Shown: in pieces, positions 46,686 through 55,222 of the stretch
Layout of the letters: each line of letters starts with the position of its first letter
How positions within the stretch are numbered: the stretch's first letter is position 1
Assembly (NCBI GenBank): GCA_028874915.1
Contig: JAPPHA010000023.1
Location: 62,001-126,000 of the forward strand
Length of the DNA: 64,000 nt
From: Paracoccaceae bacterium
GTDB taxonomy: Bacteria; Pseudomonadota; Alphaproteobacteria; Rhodobacterales; Rhodobacteraceae
Direction of reading: 5' to 3'
Program-made: the position numbers and the translations under genes
The notes under the pieces: model-generated
Seen by the model: only the letters and a program-made list of their open reading frames with translations
The model's database searches: none
What the model was told of the DNA's origin: nothing

Positions 46686-46888
46686 AACAGTCGATGCTTG
46701 CGTGGACATTTCCTCGCATCGGATTGTCGGTTCGCTATCGAGACCTCAGGTACGCCTACGCGGTGCGCGCCCGCGACAGACACGGCTCTTGCGGGCATTT
46801 TCTTGTCGCCGCCGAGATCACCCGGCCGGAAAGAGACCCATCATTCGGAACCGGCAATGACCGGTCGTCACATCTGAAGCCCGTCAAC

Positions 46889-46962
46889 GGTCAGGTCTTT
46901 GGCGCAAGGCCTCGACGGACTTCGCCCAGCTGACGGTGAGGAAGAGGGAGGAGATGTCGCGA
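46889..46962 (+). repeat. 74-base direct repeat, copy 1 (pairs with 48864-48937)
   Basis: A 74-base segment from GGTCAGGTCTTTGG to GGAGGAGATGTCGCGA, repeated at 48864-48937 with about four mismatches. It ends in a strong ribosome-binding site, an ATG and two further codons (MSR), so it looks like the upstream region and first codons of a mobile-element gene. Downstream sequences differ. Confidence 0.8.
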
Positions 46963-46976
46963 CAGCCTCATGTCCT

Positions 46977-47290
46977 TCAGTTTACGACAATCCGCATCCT
47001 GTCATCGAGGCGCGCAGCAATTTGGGCCTCGATCCGACGCTCCACTGCAACAAGCGCATCGGCGCAGAGCTTCTCGATGGTCGATATGCCGGGCAGACCA
47101 ATCTGCCTGCGCCGGCACTCCTTCACGAAAACCGCACGAGTTCTTCGCTTGATTGGATAGCCTCGGCCTGGTCTGCCAGCCAGGACTTCATCCGGCGCCC
47201 GCTTGTGCGTGAACATCCGGTTGCCGTAGTTCTCCGCGCAGTGCGACAAGGTGTTCCTGACGGGTTTGACGCCGGGCGGAATAGGTGAGC
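46977..47290 (-). pseudogene. Tn3-family transposase relic
   Basis: Minus-strand pieces in two frames: LTYSARRQTRQEHLVALRGE (47188-47290) and then KECRRRQIGLPGISTIEKLC with VAVERRIEAQIAARL (to 46977). They correspond to the DUF4158-type N-terminal part of Tn3 transposases. Catalytic parts are absent. Confidence 0.6.
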
Positions 47291-47470
47291 AGAACATCGC
47301 CCGTGACATCGGAATCAGCGAGAAAATCGTCCTCGACATCGTGAAACGGCACAGGCAAGCTGGATAAATTTGCGTTCTCGCAATGCTCAGCATCAAATGC
47401 GTAGACAATCGTCCGTGAATGCGACGAGAGGCGACGATCAAATAGATAAACCCGTACCGGAATCGATTCC
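47287..47470 (+). pseudogene. Tn3 resolvase tail plus right terminal repeat, copy D
   Basis: The frame reads NIARDIGISEKIVLDIVKRH then RQAG and a stop, followed by the shared ~100-base tail. The terminal repeat is decayed: it reads CCGGAATCGATTCC rather than CCGGAATCGACCCC. The DUF3500-type gene starts 80 bases further on. Confidence 0.7.
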
Positions 47471-47550
47471 ACCCTCCGATGAGGTTGAAGAGCAAGGCGA
47501 CCTTCTCCGATTGCGGCTGTTACACAATTTCCTCATGGCAGGAGGCACAC

Positions 47551-48657
47551 ATGAGAATTGCTCTAAAGGCCCTAGGCTTGTTGGCCATCGTTCTGATCGC
47601 TTTCATGACCTTTGTGTTCGTACAACCCCGATTGACAACGGGTATCGTTTTTGGCGTGAATACCGCGCCGGTTGAAATTCGGCTTCGCGACAATTTCCAG
47701 CCCCGGACAACCGATGCCAAGACAGAGGCGATTACCGCAGCGGCCAAGGCTTTCCTCGAAGCGCTGGATGCCGGGCAGCGCAGCAAGGCGACTTATGCCT
47801 TCACCGACAACGCGCAGCGCTCCAACTGGTCCAATTTTCCCGAAGGCATGATCCCTCGCGGCGGGCTGAAGCTGAGCGTGCTCAGCGCAGAGCAACATGC
47901 TTTGATGGATGCGCTTCTGGCCGAGATCATGAGCCCCCGCGGCATTCTAAACCTTGAATACCAACTGGCCGCAGAGCAGACCTTTCCGACAGACCACTGG
48001 TTCAACAAATATGGCGTAGACCATTTCTACGTCGCCATTTTGGGAGAGCCTTCCTCGGCCAAGCCCTGGATGTTCCAATTCGGTGGTCATCACCTTGGCA
48101 TCAACGTGACGATCTACGGGGCTGATGTGACCTTCTCGCCCATGCTGACAGGCGGGCAGCCGCTCTACATCGAACATGACGGCAAGCAGGAGTTCATCGT
48201 GGAGGATGAAGTCAACGCCGCGCAGGTCTTGCTTGAGAGCCTGGGCGAAGTTCAAAAGGCACAGGCCATCCGCAGTGACAAGGCCATGAACCTTCTCCTG
48301 GGCCCAGGTGAATACGGCACCACCGTTGCGCCCGAAGGCATCAAGGGCAGCGATCTGTCTGAGACACAGAGAGAATTGCTGATCGCGCTGATCCAAACAC
48401 GCCTCGGCTTCATCAACGACGACGACAATGCGGCAAAGATGGAAACGGTCATGGCCGAACTCGACGACACCTATTTCGGCTGGTGGGGACCGCAGGACGC
48501 GCCGGGTTTCGCCTACTTCCGAATTACTGCGCCTTCGACGATCATCGAATATGCTCCCCAGGACACGCTGGCCGAACAGCGGGACCAGGAGCACGCCCAC
48601 AGCATGTATCGCGATCCGGGCAATGACTACGGCATGAAATGGATTGGAGCAGAATGA
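47551..48657 (+). CDS. DUF3500-type exported protein
   Basis: A 368-residue protein with a hydrophobic N-terminus (residues ~3-24, IALKALGLLAIVLIAFMTFV), so secreted or anchored. Body features match DUF3500: AAKAFLEALDAGQRSKATYA, NWSNFPEGMIPRGGLKL, FQFGGHHLGINVTIYG and FGWWGPQDAPGFAYFRITAP. Function is unknown; members are thought to be extracellular and some sit beside membrane transport genes. GGAGG at 47541-47545 sets the start at ATG 47551. It is intact although both flanks are Tn3 relics. Its stop overlaps the start of a truncated downstream gene. Confidence 0.85.
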   Translation: MRIALKALGLLAIVLIAFMTFVFVQPRLTTGIVFGVNTAPVEIRLRDNFQPRTTDAKTEAITAAAKAFLEALDAGQRSKATYAFTDNAQRSNWSNFPEGMIPRGGLKLSVLSAEQHALMDALLAEIMSPRGILNLEYQLAAEQTFPTDHWFNKYGVDHFYVAILGEPSSAKPWMFQFGGHHLGINVTIYGADVTFSPMLTGGQPLYIEHDGKQEFIVEDEVNAAQVLLESLGEVQKAQAIRSDKAMNLLLGPGEYGTTVAPEGIKGSDLSETQRELLIALIQTRLGFINDDDNAAKMETVMAELDDTYFGWWGPQDAPGFAYFRITAPSTIIEYAPQDTLAEQRDQEHAHSMYRDPGNDYGMKWIGAE

Positions 48658-48720
48658 TGCAGCCGCTCTTGCTGATTGCACTCGGGCCTCTTGCGGCTCA
48701 TCTGCACAGCAAGGCATGAA
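48654..48720 (+). pseudogene. Truncated gene start downstream of the DUF3500 gene
   Basis: ATGATG overlaps the DUF3500 stop and begins MMQPLLLIALGPLAAHLHS, a signal-peptide-like N-terminus. It runs into the copy E repeat at about 48718 and stops after ~21 codons. It looks like the second gene of a captured operon, cut at the repeat junction. The family cannot be told from so short a piece (a HupE/UreJ-type protein is one possibility). Confidence 0.5.
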
Positions 48721-48854
48721 CGGCACCGGCAGCCGGATGAAAGTGCATCCTCGCAGCGCTCAGCATCAAATGCGCGGACATCGCCCGTGATTGCGACGAG
48801 AGGCGACGAGCAAATGCTTGGAGTGTCATTTCGCCCCTACAGGAACCGACCCCC
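48718..48854 (+). repeat. Tn3 right-end repeat, copy E
   Basis: About 137 bases homologous to the tail of copy B, from ACGGCACCGG through TGATTGCGACGAGAGGCGA to GGAACCGACCCC. The resolvase codons before it are missing. The reverse complement begins GGGGTCGGTTCC, a Tn3-type terminal repeat. Confidence 0.75.
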
Positions 48855-48863
48855 CTGTGGTCG

Positions 48864-48937
48864 GTCAGGTCTTTGGTGCAAGTCCTCGACGGACTTCGCC
48901 AAACTGACGGTGAGGAAGAGGGAGGAGATGTCGCGAA
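48864..48937 (+). repeat. 74-base direct repeat, copy 2 (pairs with 46889-46962)
   Basis: Second copy of the 74-base segment. The frame after ATG reads MSRKTRTYVRRDQYAG and stops at 48978, close to the aroQ stop. The opening resembles the start of a serine resolvase, but this is too short to be sure. Confidence 0.75.
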
Positions 48938-48974
48938 AGACCAGAACGTATGTTCGGAGGGACCAATACGCCGG

Positions 48975-49409
48975 CTAATCAGTCAGCGTCAGAAGCGCAT
49001 TGATCGCGTCAATATACCCTTGGGCTCCCCGACCGCAGATGACTTGGCGTGCCGCCTTGGAGGTGTATGATCGGTGACGGAAAGGCTCGCGTTTGTAGAT
49101 ATCGCTTACATGCACTTCGATGACCAGGACATCAGTTCCCAGTATTGCGTCCATCAGTGCAATCGATGTGTGCGCGTATCCGCCCGGATTGAGCACGATT
49201 CCGGCATGGGCACCAACGGAATTCTGGATCCAGTCTATTAACGTTCCTTCGTGGTTGGATTGTCGACATTCAACACTGACTCCAACGGACTGACCGTGGG
49301 AGATGCACAAGGCCTCAATGTCGGCAAGCGTCGTGCTGCCATAAATCTCCGGCTCACGCGTACCGAGCAGGTTCAGATTGGGTCCATTCAACACCAGAAT
49401 TGACTTCAT
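48975..49409 (-). CDS. aroQ: 3-dehydroquinate dehydratase, type II
   Basis: A 144-residue dodecameric-type enzyme dehydrating 3-dehydroquinate in the shikimate pathway. It has LVLNGPNLNLLGTREPEIYG with the catalytic Tyr, QSNHEGTLIDWIQ, LNPGGYAHTSIALMDA and the substrate-binding HVSDIYKREPFRHRSY. In many alphaproteobacteria aroQ is followed by accB-accC; here the downstream side is a Tn3 relic, so that linkage is broken. Confidence 0.94.
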   Translation of the reverse strand: MKSILVLNGPNLNLLGTREPEIYGSTTLADIEALCISHGQSVGVSVECRQSNHEGTLIDWIQNSVGAHAGIVLNPGGYAHTSIALMDAILGTDVLVIEVHVSDIYKREPFRHRSYTSKAARQVICGRGAQGYIDAINALLTLTD

Positions 49410-49576
49410 TTCTCGGACCCTTTTGTCAGCTTGAGCCTTGTTGCGCCGCTGGGTTTCGTGTTCATGGGCCTATGTCGGGAGGTATGGCACGCTCCGACTT
49501 CGCTATCAGACACATACAAACGGCACAACAAATCGGTGGATCCGCCAAACAGGCGGCAACAGAAAGGGAGACGGGA

Positions 49577-50080
49577 ATGAGCCAAAATGTTGTCGGGCTT
49601 TCAGAGGTCAAGGGATTTTCGCGAATACCGGAAGGATCGACTCGATTTGGCGCGACAGTGGCGCCGATTGCCGATCGGATCGGGCTGACACAATTGGGCT
49701 GCATGTATACGGTGGTGGAACCCGGACGACGGGCCTTTCCATTTCACAATCACCTCGGCAATGATGAAATGTTCGTCATTCTCGAAGGCGAGGGGGTCTA
49801 TCGCTACGGTGAAACGGAATCATCCGTAAAGGCTGGCGACATCTGCGGCGCCCCCAAGGGTGGTCCGGATACGGCCCACCAACTGATAAACACCGGCTCG
49901 AGTTCACTCCGATACCTGTCGATTTCCACACGCAATGATCCGGACGTGGTTGAATATCCGGACAGCGGCAAATTTGCCGCTGTCGCAATCCAGCCCGGTC
50001 CGGATTTCATGAATGCCCACTTGAGATTCGTGGGAAGATTGTCAAGCCAGGTAGACTACTTCGACGGTGAAGAGTTGTAG
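49577..50080 (+). CDS. Cupin-domain protein
   Basis: A 167-residue single-domain cupin. The first cupin motif is AFPFHNHLGNDEMFVILEGEG, with likely metal ligands His, His and Glu; the second is GPDTAHQLINTGSSSLRYL. AGGGAG precedes ATG 49577; the frame is open to 49400 but that part overlaps the aroQ promoter. The reaction cannot be deduced. Confidence 0.85.
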   Translation: MSQNVVGLSEVKGFSRIPEGSTRFGATVAPIADRIGLTQLGCMYTVVEPGRRAFPFHNHLGNDEMFVILEGEGVYRYGETESSVKAGDICGAPKGGPDTAHQLINTGSSSLRYLSISTRNDPDVVEYPDSGKFAAVAIQPGPDFMNAHLRFVGRLSSQVDYFDGEEL

Positions 50081-50123
50081 CGGGACATTCCGGTTGGTGG
50101 ACTGTCGGCGGGAACCGAGCGGA

Positions 50124-51482
50124 TCAGACGCCCAGGACCCGCGGTAGCCAGAGTGAAATAGCCGGAAAGGCCGCCAATACGGCAACTCTGGCCACTTCAG
50201 CTCCGAAGAACGGGACCACACCTCTGAATGTTTCCGACATCGGGATGCCCTTGGCTAGCGCAGAGATGACAAAGACGTTCATGCCGACTGGCGGCGTTAT
50301 CAGCCCAAGTTCGACAACGATCAATGCGAGGATTCCGAACCAGATCTTCAGATCTTCCGTACTCATTCCGAATCCGGATCCATCCGCGGACATGTAGAGC
50401 CCGCCGTTCAGGTCCACAAGGACGGGCCAGAAAAACGGAATAACCAGCAAAATCATGGACAGGCTGTCCATAAGGCAACCGAGGGCGACTAGTGCCAGCA
50501 GGAGAAGAACCATGACGGTCATCGGGGCCATGCCGGTCGCGACGATCCAATCGGCAGTCGCCTGCGGCAGACCGATGCGACTCAAGTAGATCTTCATGAG
50601 TTCTGCGCCGAGTAGAATCAGATAGATCATGCCGGCCATTCGAGCCGTTTCTTTCAGGGCGTCGATCAGCGATCGGAGCTTGAGTTGGCCTGAGGCAGTT
50701 CCGTAGAGCCAGACCAGCGCCACACCCACTGCCGCCGCCGGCGTTGGGTTGTAGAAGCCGCCATAAATCCCACCGAGTACGACGCCGAAAACGACAAGGA
50801 CCGGAATGACGCCAGCGGTGGCCTGCCGGAATTCGGTCGCATCAACGCCGGAGTGTCGAGGACCGGATTCCGGGCGGACCTGAACGATGACGGCGATAGT
50901 GAGGAGAAAAAGGATTACGGCGAGGATTCCCGGAACAAGAGCCGCCGCAAACATCGTGACAATGTTGGCTTCAACGATGATCGCGTAGATGATCAGAACG
51001 ACACTCGGCGGGATCAGGATTCCGAGCACGCCTCCCGCGGCCAGCGATCCGGTGGCGAGTGATCCTGAATACTTGAATCGCCGGAGTTCGGGCAGGGCAA
51101 CCCGCCCCATCGTAGATGCCGTAGCAAGCGACGAACCGCAAACCGCCCCGAATCCGGCACAGGCCGCAATCGCGGCCATTGCAGTTCCACCTCTCAGCCA
51201 TCCTAGCCATGCATTGGCGGCCCGGAAAAGGGCTGTACTCAGCCCTGCCTTCGACGCAAGTGCTCCCATGAGGATGAACATTGGAACGACTGAAAGATCG
51301 TAGATAGCAAACTGTCCATAGGCCAATGTCTTGAGTTGGTTGAAGACCGGCGCAATTCCATTAACCAGTGCAATTCCGACACCACCCACAAGGATCATCG
51401 CGTAAGCGATCGGTACTCTGATGGCGATCAGGAAAACCAGGACCAAAAGCGATACAATTCCTAAGGAAATGGTGTCAGCCAT
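50124..51482 (-). CDS. dctM: TRAP transporter large permease, DctM-like
   Basis: A 452-residue inner-membrane protein with about twelve hydrophobic helices, the transport subunit of a sodium-driven TRAP importer. The family phrases GFGAVCGSSLATASTMGRVALPE and GVLGILIPPSVVLIIYA are present, each only excerpted here in part. ATG 51482 overlaps the dctQ end by eight bases; the frame is open to 51512. Third gene of dctP-dctQ-dctM. Confidence 0.9.
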   Translation of the reverse strand: MADTISLGIVSLLVLVFLIAIRVPIAYAMILVGGVGIALVNGIAPVFNQLKTLAYGQFAIYDLSVVPMFILMGALASKAGLSTALFRAANAWLGWLRGGTAMAAIAACAGFGAVCGSSLATASTMGRVALPELRRFKYSGSLATGSLAAGGVLGILIPPSVVLIIYAIIVEANIVTMFAAALVPGILAVILFLLTIAVIVQVRPESGPRHSGVDATEFRQATAGVIPVLVVFGVVLGGIYGGFYNPTPAAAVGVALVWLYGTASGQLKLRSLIDALKETARMAGMIYLILLGAELMKIYLSRIGLPQATADWIVATGMAPMTVMVLLLLALVALGCLMDSLSMILLVIPFFWPVLVDLNGGLYMSADGSGFGMSTEDLKIWFGILALIVVELGLITPPVGMNVFVISALAKGIPMSETFRGVVPFFGAEVARVAVLAAFPAISLWLPRVLGV

Positions 51483-51966
51483 GAGATTCATGGCCCCCTG
51501 CAGATCGTTCACCGTCGATCAGAGTAATCGCGGCCGCGACTGCCAGCAGGATCATCGAGATCAGGATCGGGATATAGGCGATCCAGACCGGAAACTGCAC
51601 GATTGCCGTCACATAGCCATAGGTTTTCTGGTCCAGCATGCCGCCCCACATTCTCCAGAGCAGCAGAACACTGAAAAGGAACGCAATGATTGAAGCCAGA
51701 ATGCTGAAGATTGCCAGCAACCGTGGTCCGGCGTTTGAAGAGAAGATATCGGCCGTGACGTTGCTGCCTGTGAGTTGGCAATAGGGCAAGAATGAGAATG
51801 CGGCGATCGCGACCCCTATCTGGGTCAGTTCGAAATCGCCAGGAAAGGGAACCCAAAAAACTCCGCCGAGTACTGACGCAACGTTCATCACCACGACCGC
51901 GGTCAGGACGATGCCGCCAAGTATCGCCCAACCAGTGATCAAACGTTCAGCCGCCCCGACTATCAT
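51475..51966 (-). CDS. dctQ: TRAP transporter small permease, DctQ-like
   Basis: A 163-residue membrane protein with four hydrophobic helices, the small subunit of the TRAP permease. ATG 51966 begins at the first helix; a TTG at 51996, three bases after the dctP stop, would add ten residues and is possible. It overlaps dctM. Confidence 0.85.
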   Translation of the reverse strand: MIVGAAERLITGWAILGGIVLTAVVVMNVASVLGGVFWVPFPGDFELTQIGVAIAAFSFLPYCQLTGSNVTADIFSSNAGPRLLAIFSILASIIAFLFSVLLLWRMWGGMLDQKTYGYVTAIVQFPVWIAYIPILISMILLAVAAAITLIDGERSAGGHESHG

Positions 51967-51999
51967 GCCGAGGCGGCCGGATTCAGTCTTGTCCAAGAA

Positions 52000-53040
52000 T
52001 CATGAACCGGTATTTGCGGCGATCAGATCGCGCGCCTTCTGAACGAGGGCAGAACCATCGATCCCCTTGCCGGTGACTTCGTCGACCCAACGATCGACGA
52101 CAGGTGCCAAGGCGTCACGAAACGCTTGAGTTTCGTTTTCGGTCAACACGATGTGCGTGTTTCCGGCCTTGACCGCGAGATCAATTCCAAAATCGTCGGT
52201 AGCGCGCCAGACTCGGCCGACCTCTGCCCACCAGTCCCGGCCAGACGCTTGCCTGAAGGCCTGCTGAACGTCTTCAGGGAGACCATCCCAGCGTGCCTTG
52301 TTCATCGAAACCTGGAATGTCGTGGTACCGAAGCGTTCCATTTCGGCGCCTTCGATCTGGAATTCGGTCTGTTCCTGGATCTTGAGTGGCGGAATGATCT
52401 CCCAGGGAATGAAGGCACCGTCGACAACACCTTTCTGCAGGGCAGGGGGCAATTCAGGGACCGGCATGGCGACAGGGGCTGCCCCGAGCGCTTCGATAAT
52501 CCACGCACCAGTTCGCGTCGGAATCCTCATCTTCGTTCCAGCCAGGTCGGCAGGAGAGCGAACTTCCTTGTCGCGCATGTGAATGGCCTGGCCGGCATGA
52601 ACATGCAAAAACATGACCTCGACACCCGTGTATTCGTCTCTCAGGTCGCTCTCAAACAAGTCGAAAAGGGCCAGATTCGCAGCCACCGGATCATTCTTGT
52701 AAACGGTCGGCAGTTCGAAAACCTCCGTCCGCGGGAACAGACCGGGCGTGTAGCCGTTGACGGTCCAAACTATGTCGACAACCCCGTCTCGGGCCTGCTG
52801 GATCAATTCCGGTGGCCGACCCCCAAGCGTCATTGCCGGAAAGATTTCAATCTTGACCTTGCCGCCGGAATTTTCCTCGACCGATCGAGCCCATGGTTCC
52901 AGCATTTGTGTCTGGGCCGGTGCCTTTGCGCTCAGAAGATGGTGCAATTTGAAGCTGTATTCCTCGGCAACGCCTGCCGAACTTGCGGCAACGAAAAACG
53001 CTCCGCCTAGGGCGGACTTCAAGAGCAGTCGCGTGATCAT
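52000..53040 (-). CDS. dctP: TRAP transporter substrate-binding protein, DctP-like
   Basis: A 346-residue periplasmic protein with a signal peptide (residues ~1-25, ending SSAGVAEE). DctP features: FPAMTLGGRPPELIQQARDG, LAGTKMRIPTRTGAWIIEAL (the conserved Arg that binds the ligand carboxylate) and DGAFIPWEIIPPLK. It should bind an organic acid for the DctQM permease; the exact ligand is unknown. Confidence 0.9.
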   Translation of the reverse strand: MITRLLLKSALGGAFFVAASSAGVAEEYSFKLHHLLSAKAPAQTQMLEPWARSVEENSGGKVKIEIFPAMTLGGRPPELIQQARDGVVDIVWTVNGYTPGLFPRTEVFELPTVYKNDPVAANLALFDLFESDLRDEYTGVEVMFLHVHAGQAIHMRDKEVRSPADLAGTKMRIPTRTGAWIIEALGAAPVAMPVPELPPALQKGVVDGAFIPWEIIPPLKIQEQTEFQIEGAEMERFGTTTFQVSMNKARWDGLPEDVQQAFRQASGRDWWAEVGRVWRATDDFGIDLAVKAGNTHIVLTENETQAFRDALAPVVDRWVDEVTGKGIDGSALVQKARDLIAANTGS

Positions 53041-53418
53041 CTCTTTCTCCTGATTTCAGTTGTCGTTGACCCTGGACGATGGGGCCCAAACATCCCGACT
53101 GCAACGGTATTACAGCAACCGTCTTTCCCCGACAAACGGATTGGGGCCGACGGCACGAGCAAGTGGGATTTGCCAGACAGGTGGTGCTGTGACTTGGGTC
53201 TCGACTTTTCCACGGAATGCGACCTGAAAGAGGCGATGTTGCAATTCCGGATTCTGGAAAGTCGTTTCACGCGATCTCCGGGGAAAACCCCAGAAATTTG
53301 ACGGGTGTGAATTTGGTCGGGTGTCATTGTTTCGGCTGTGCGGCCAACGACAAAGAGCTTTAAGCTGACGTCGGGGTCGAAATCAGGTTTTTTTAAAAAC
53401 AGACTAAATAACAAATTA
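53041..53418. other. Upstream region of the TRAP operon, AT-rich at its right end
   Basis: No gene seen on either strand. The last part merges into an AT-rich tract (about 53388-53490) with runs such as TTTTTTTAAAAA and ATAATATATATTAT, unlike the surrounding DNA. Confidence 0.5.
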
Positions 53419-54027
53419 TTATACGCTATTTTTCAACTTTCCGGAAATACTTTTTTTAACATAATATATATTATCGGCTTTAAGGATTGAAAGAACCTGA
53501 CCGCCGATCCGGACCTTTTGGCCTCGCCAGAATTCCGAGTCCGTGGTGAATGATGATCCGACTGACAACGCCCGAAACTCAACTGTCAGTCGGGTTCCGA
53601 TCTCACGATTCCGGATAACTGCCAGTCGCCAAGGCAGAGAACTCGTTAGTCCCTTGGCCCGTCGCGTGAAGCATCGGATCGGAGATTTTTCGGAATTCGA
53701 CAAAATCGTCGGATGGCACTTCCTCGGATTTGCCCCTCGCCCTGCGAGCGTGGCTTCGATCCTTGTTGACGCGGTGCGGATCGATTTCGATAAGGCGCAG
53801 AATTCTACACTATGCCTTTGCGCAAGGGATCGCTCGGCGGCCCTTTGTGGTCGCGCTGAACACGACGTCGGGCCCGTGGCGCAGATCACGGTATCCCTGA
53901 TCCTGCCTCCGATGAGCTTCCTCAGTTCATTGGGGACGCTCTTCGAGTTGGTAGCAACAAACCCGAGGTCAGTGAATCCGCCAGTGACGGCATGTCGCTC
54001 TTCGTTGCGAAGATCGGCTGTGGTCAT
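53419..54027 (-). CDS. Doubtful reading frame in a low-GC/decayed region
   Basis: A 202-codon frame with ATG 54027, with no recognisable domain, rich in Arg and Ser as non-coding frames often are. It begins TTADLRNEERHAVTGGFTDL, which reads like a fragment of a mobile-element protein, and ends in the AT-rich tract (NIYYVKKSISGKLKNSV). It may be several relics joined by chance. Confidence 0.2.
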   Translation of the reverse strand: MTTADLRNEERHAVTGGFTDLGFVATNSKSVPNELRKLIGGRIRDTVICATGPTSCSARPQRAAERSLAQRHSVEFCALSKSIRTASTRIEATLAGRGANPRKCHPTILSNSEKSPIRCFTRRAKGLTSSLPWRLAVIRNREIGTRLTVEFRALSVGSSFTTDSEFWRGQKVRIGGQVLSILKADNIYYVKKSISGKLKNSV

Positions 54028-55222
54028 GGCAACCTGTTTCGGGTGTACGGCGGCCCGTGCGCGGGGTGTGGATTGAGTTGGGTGGCTGGTGGGGGAATTA
54101 ATCGGAGAAATGGATGGAGACCTATGGCCCGGGTTCGGGCTTGAGTTTGGTTTCGATGAGGATCATGGCCTTTCCCTGACGCGTGGTCGGGAAATGCCTG
54201 CCGTCGCTCGGAGCGGTCAGCCATTAGAAGAGATCCCGGCACGAACTCCCCTGCCCCGTCCGATACATCCGGCTTGAACTGCCGAGACGCAATTTTCCAC
54301 TCACGATGACGTTGTTCGGAAAGGATCCGTCCCTGACCGCTTTCGCGAAACCTTTCCTTCCCTAGTTCGTGCGCCGCCGACGATCGACAATTCAGGTTGC
54401 CGGTTCAAACGACCACGACCCGTGACATGGCTTTTGCCGCCTCGTTCGGCACGAGAGCCCGCTTCATTTCAGCACAAAATCGGGAATAGTTCAGCCAGAC
54501 AATTCTGGACTGAAACGCATTGTACAGACAGAACAGCGCTGCCACTATCCAGAGCCCTTCCTTGCCGGCCTGCCCATTCCTCATTCGCCTGCGCAAGTTT
54601 TGACCGGAGCCGCAGGAACGAAATCGCGACGGCAGCGATGTCCTGTCGATCCCGGATCGCAACGGTCGCGTCGTCCAGCGCCACGGCCACCGAGGCGCCG
54701 GGCATCTCGTTCGCGATCAGCAAGTGCTGCTCGTTTGGCCGAAACCGGCAATGAGGTCGACTGCCCGGTCTTGACAGCGAGTTTCTCCAGAGGGCCTCAT
54801 CCTCAAGAGACCTCGGCTGCGCCTTCAAACGAGGATTCATTGCTCTTCGCTTCCATCAGGGCTCCGAAATGAACCGAAGATATTCCGACTGCCTGTCGAC
54901 ACTAAGGTCGACAATCATTTTTTCCTCTCGACACGTCTTGCTGACCATTCGCCCGTGCGTCTCCACCAATGTGCCGGCGGTGGCGCCGCCCACTTCACGA
55001 GAGAGATCCCAAGACTGACCAAACGGCGTTCATTGGAGATGTCGAGAAGACCGTCAGAGAGATACTGCTCACGCTGAAGGCGCAGACAGGTTCCGAAATT
55101 CACCAGGAGATTGCTGTTGAACTTTGGACGTATTGACCATCCTTAGTCAGGCTGTGCATTTTTTCGTCGTGACAAAGCTGGCGGACACTTTTGCAAGGGC
55201 CATGAAGGGTTCTTGATGGGCC
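54028..55222. other. Decayed region without intact genes
   Basis: About 1.2 kb. A minus frame (54469-54840) contains a coherent-looking stretch (NEQHLLIANEMPGASVAVAL). A plus-strand frame 55002-55136 reads RDPKTDQTAFIGDVEKTVRE and ends in a stop after IAVELWTY. Both look like ends of lost genes, but neither could be assigned. Confidence 0.35.

Noticed and set aside
52126-53010. 294-codon plus-strand frame opposite dctP
   Set aside because: A shadow of the TRAP binding-protein gene, which has a signal peptide and family motifs.
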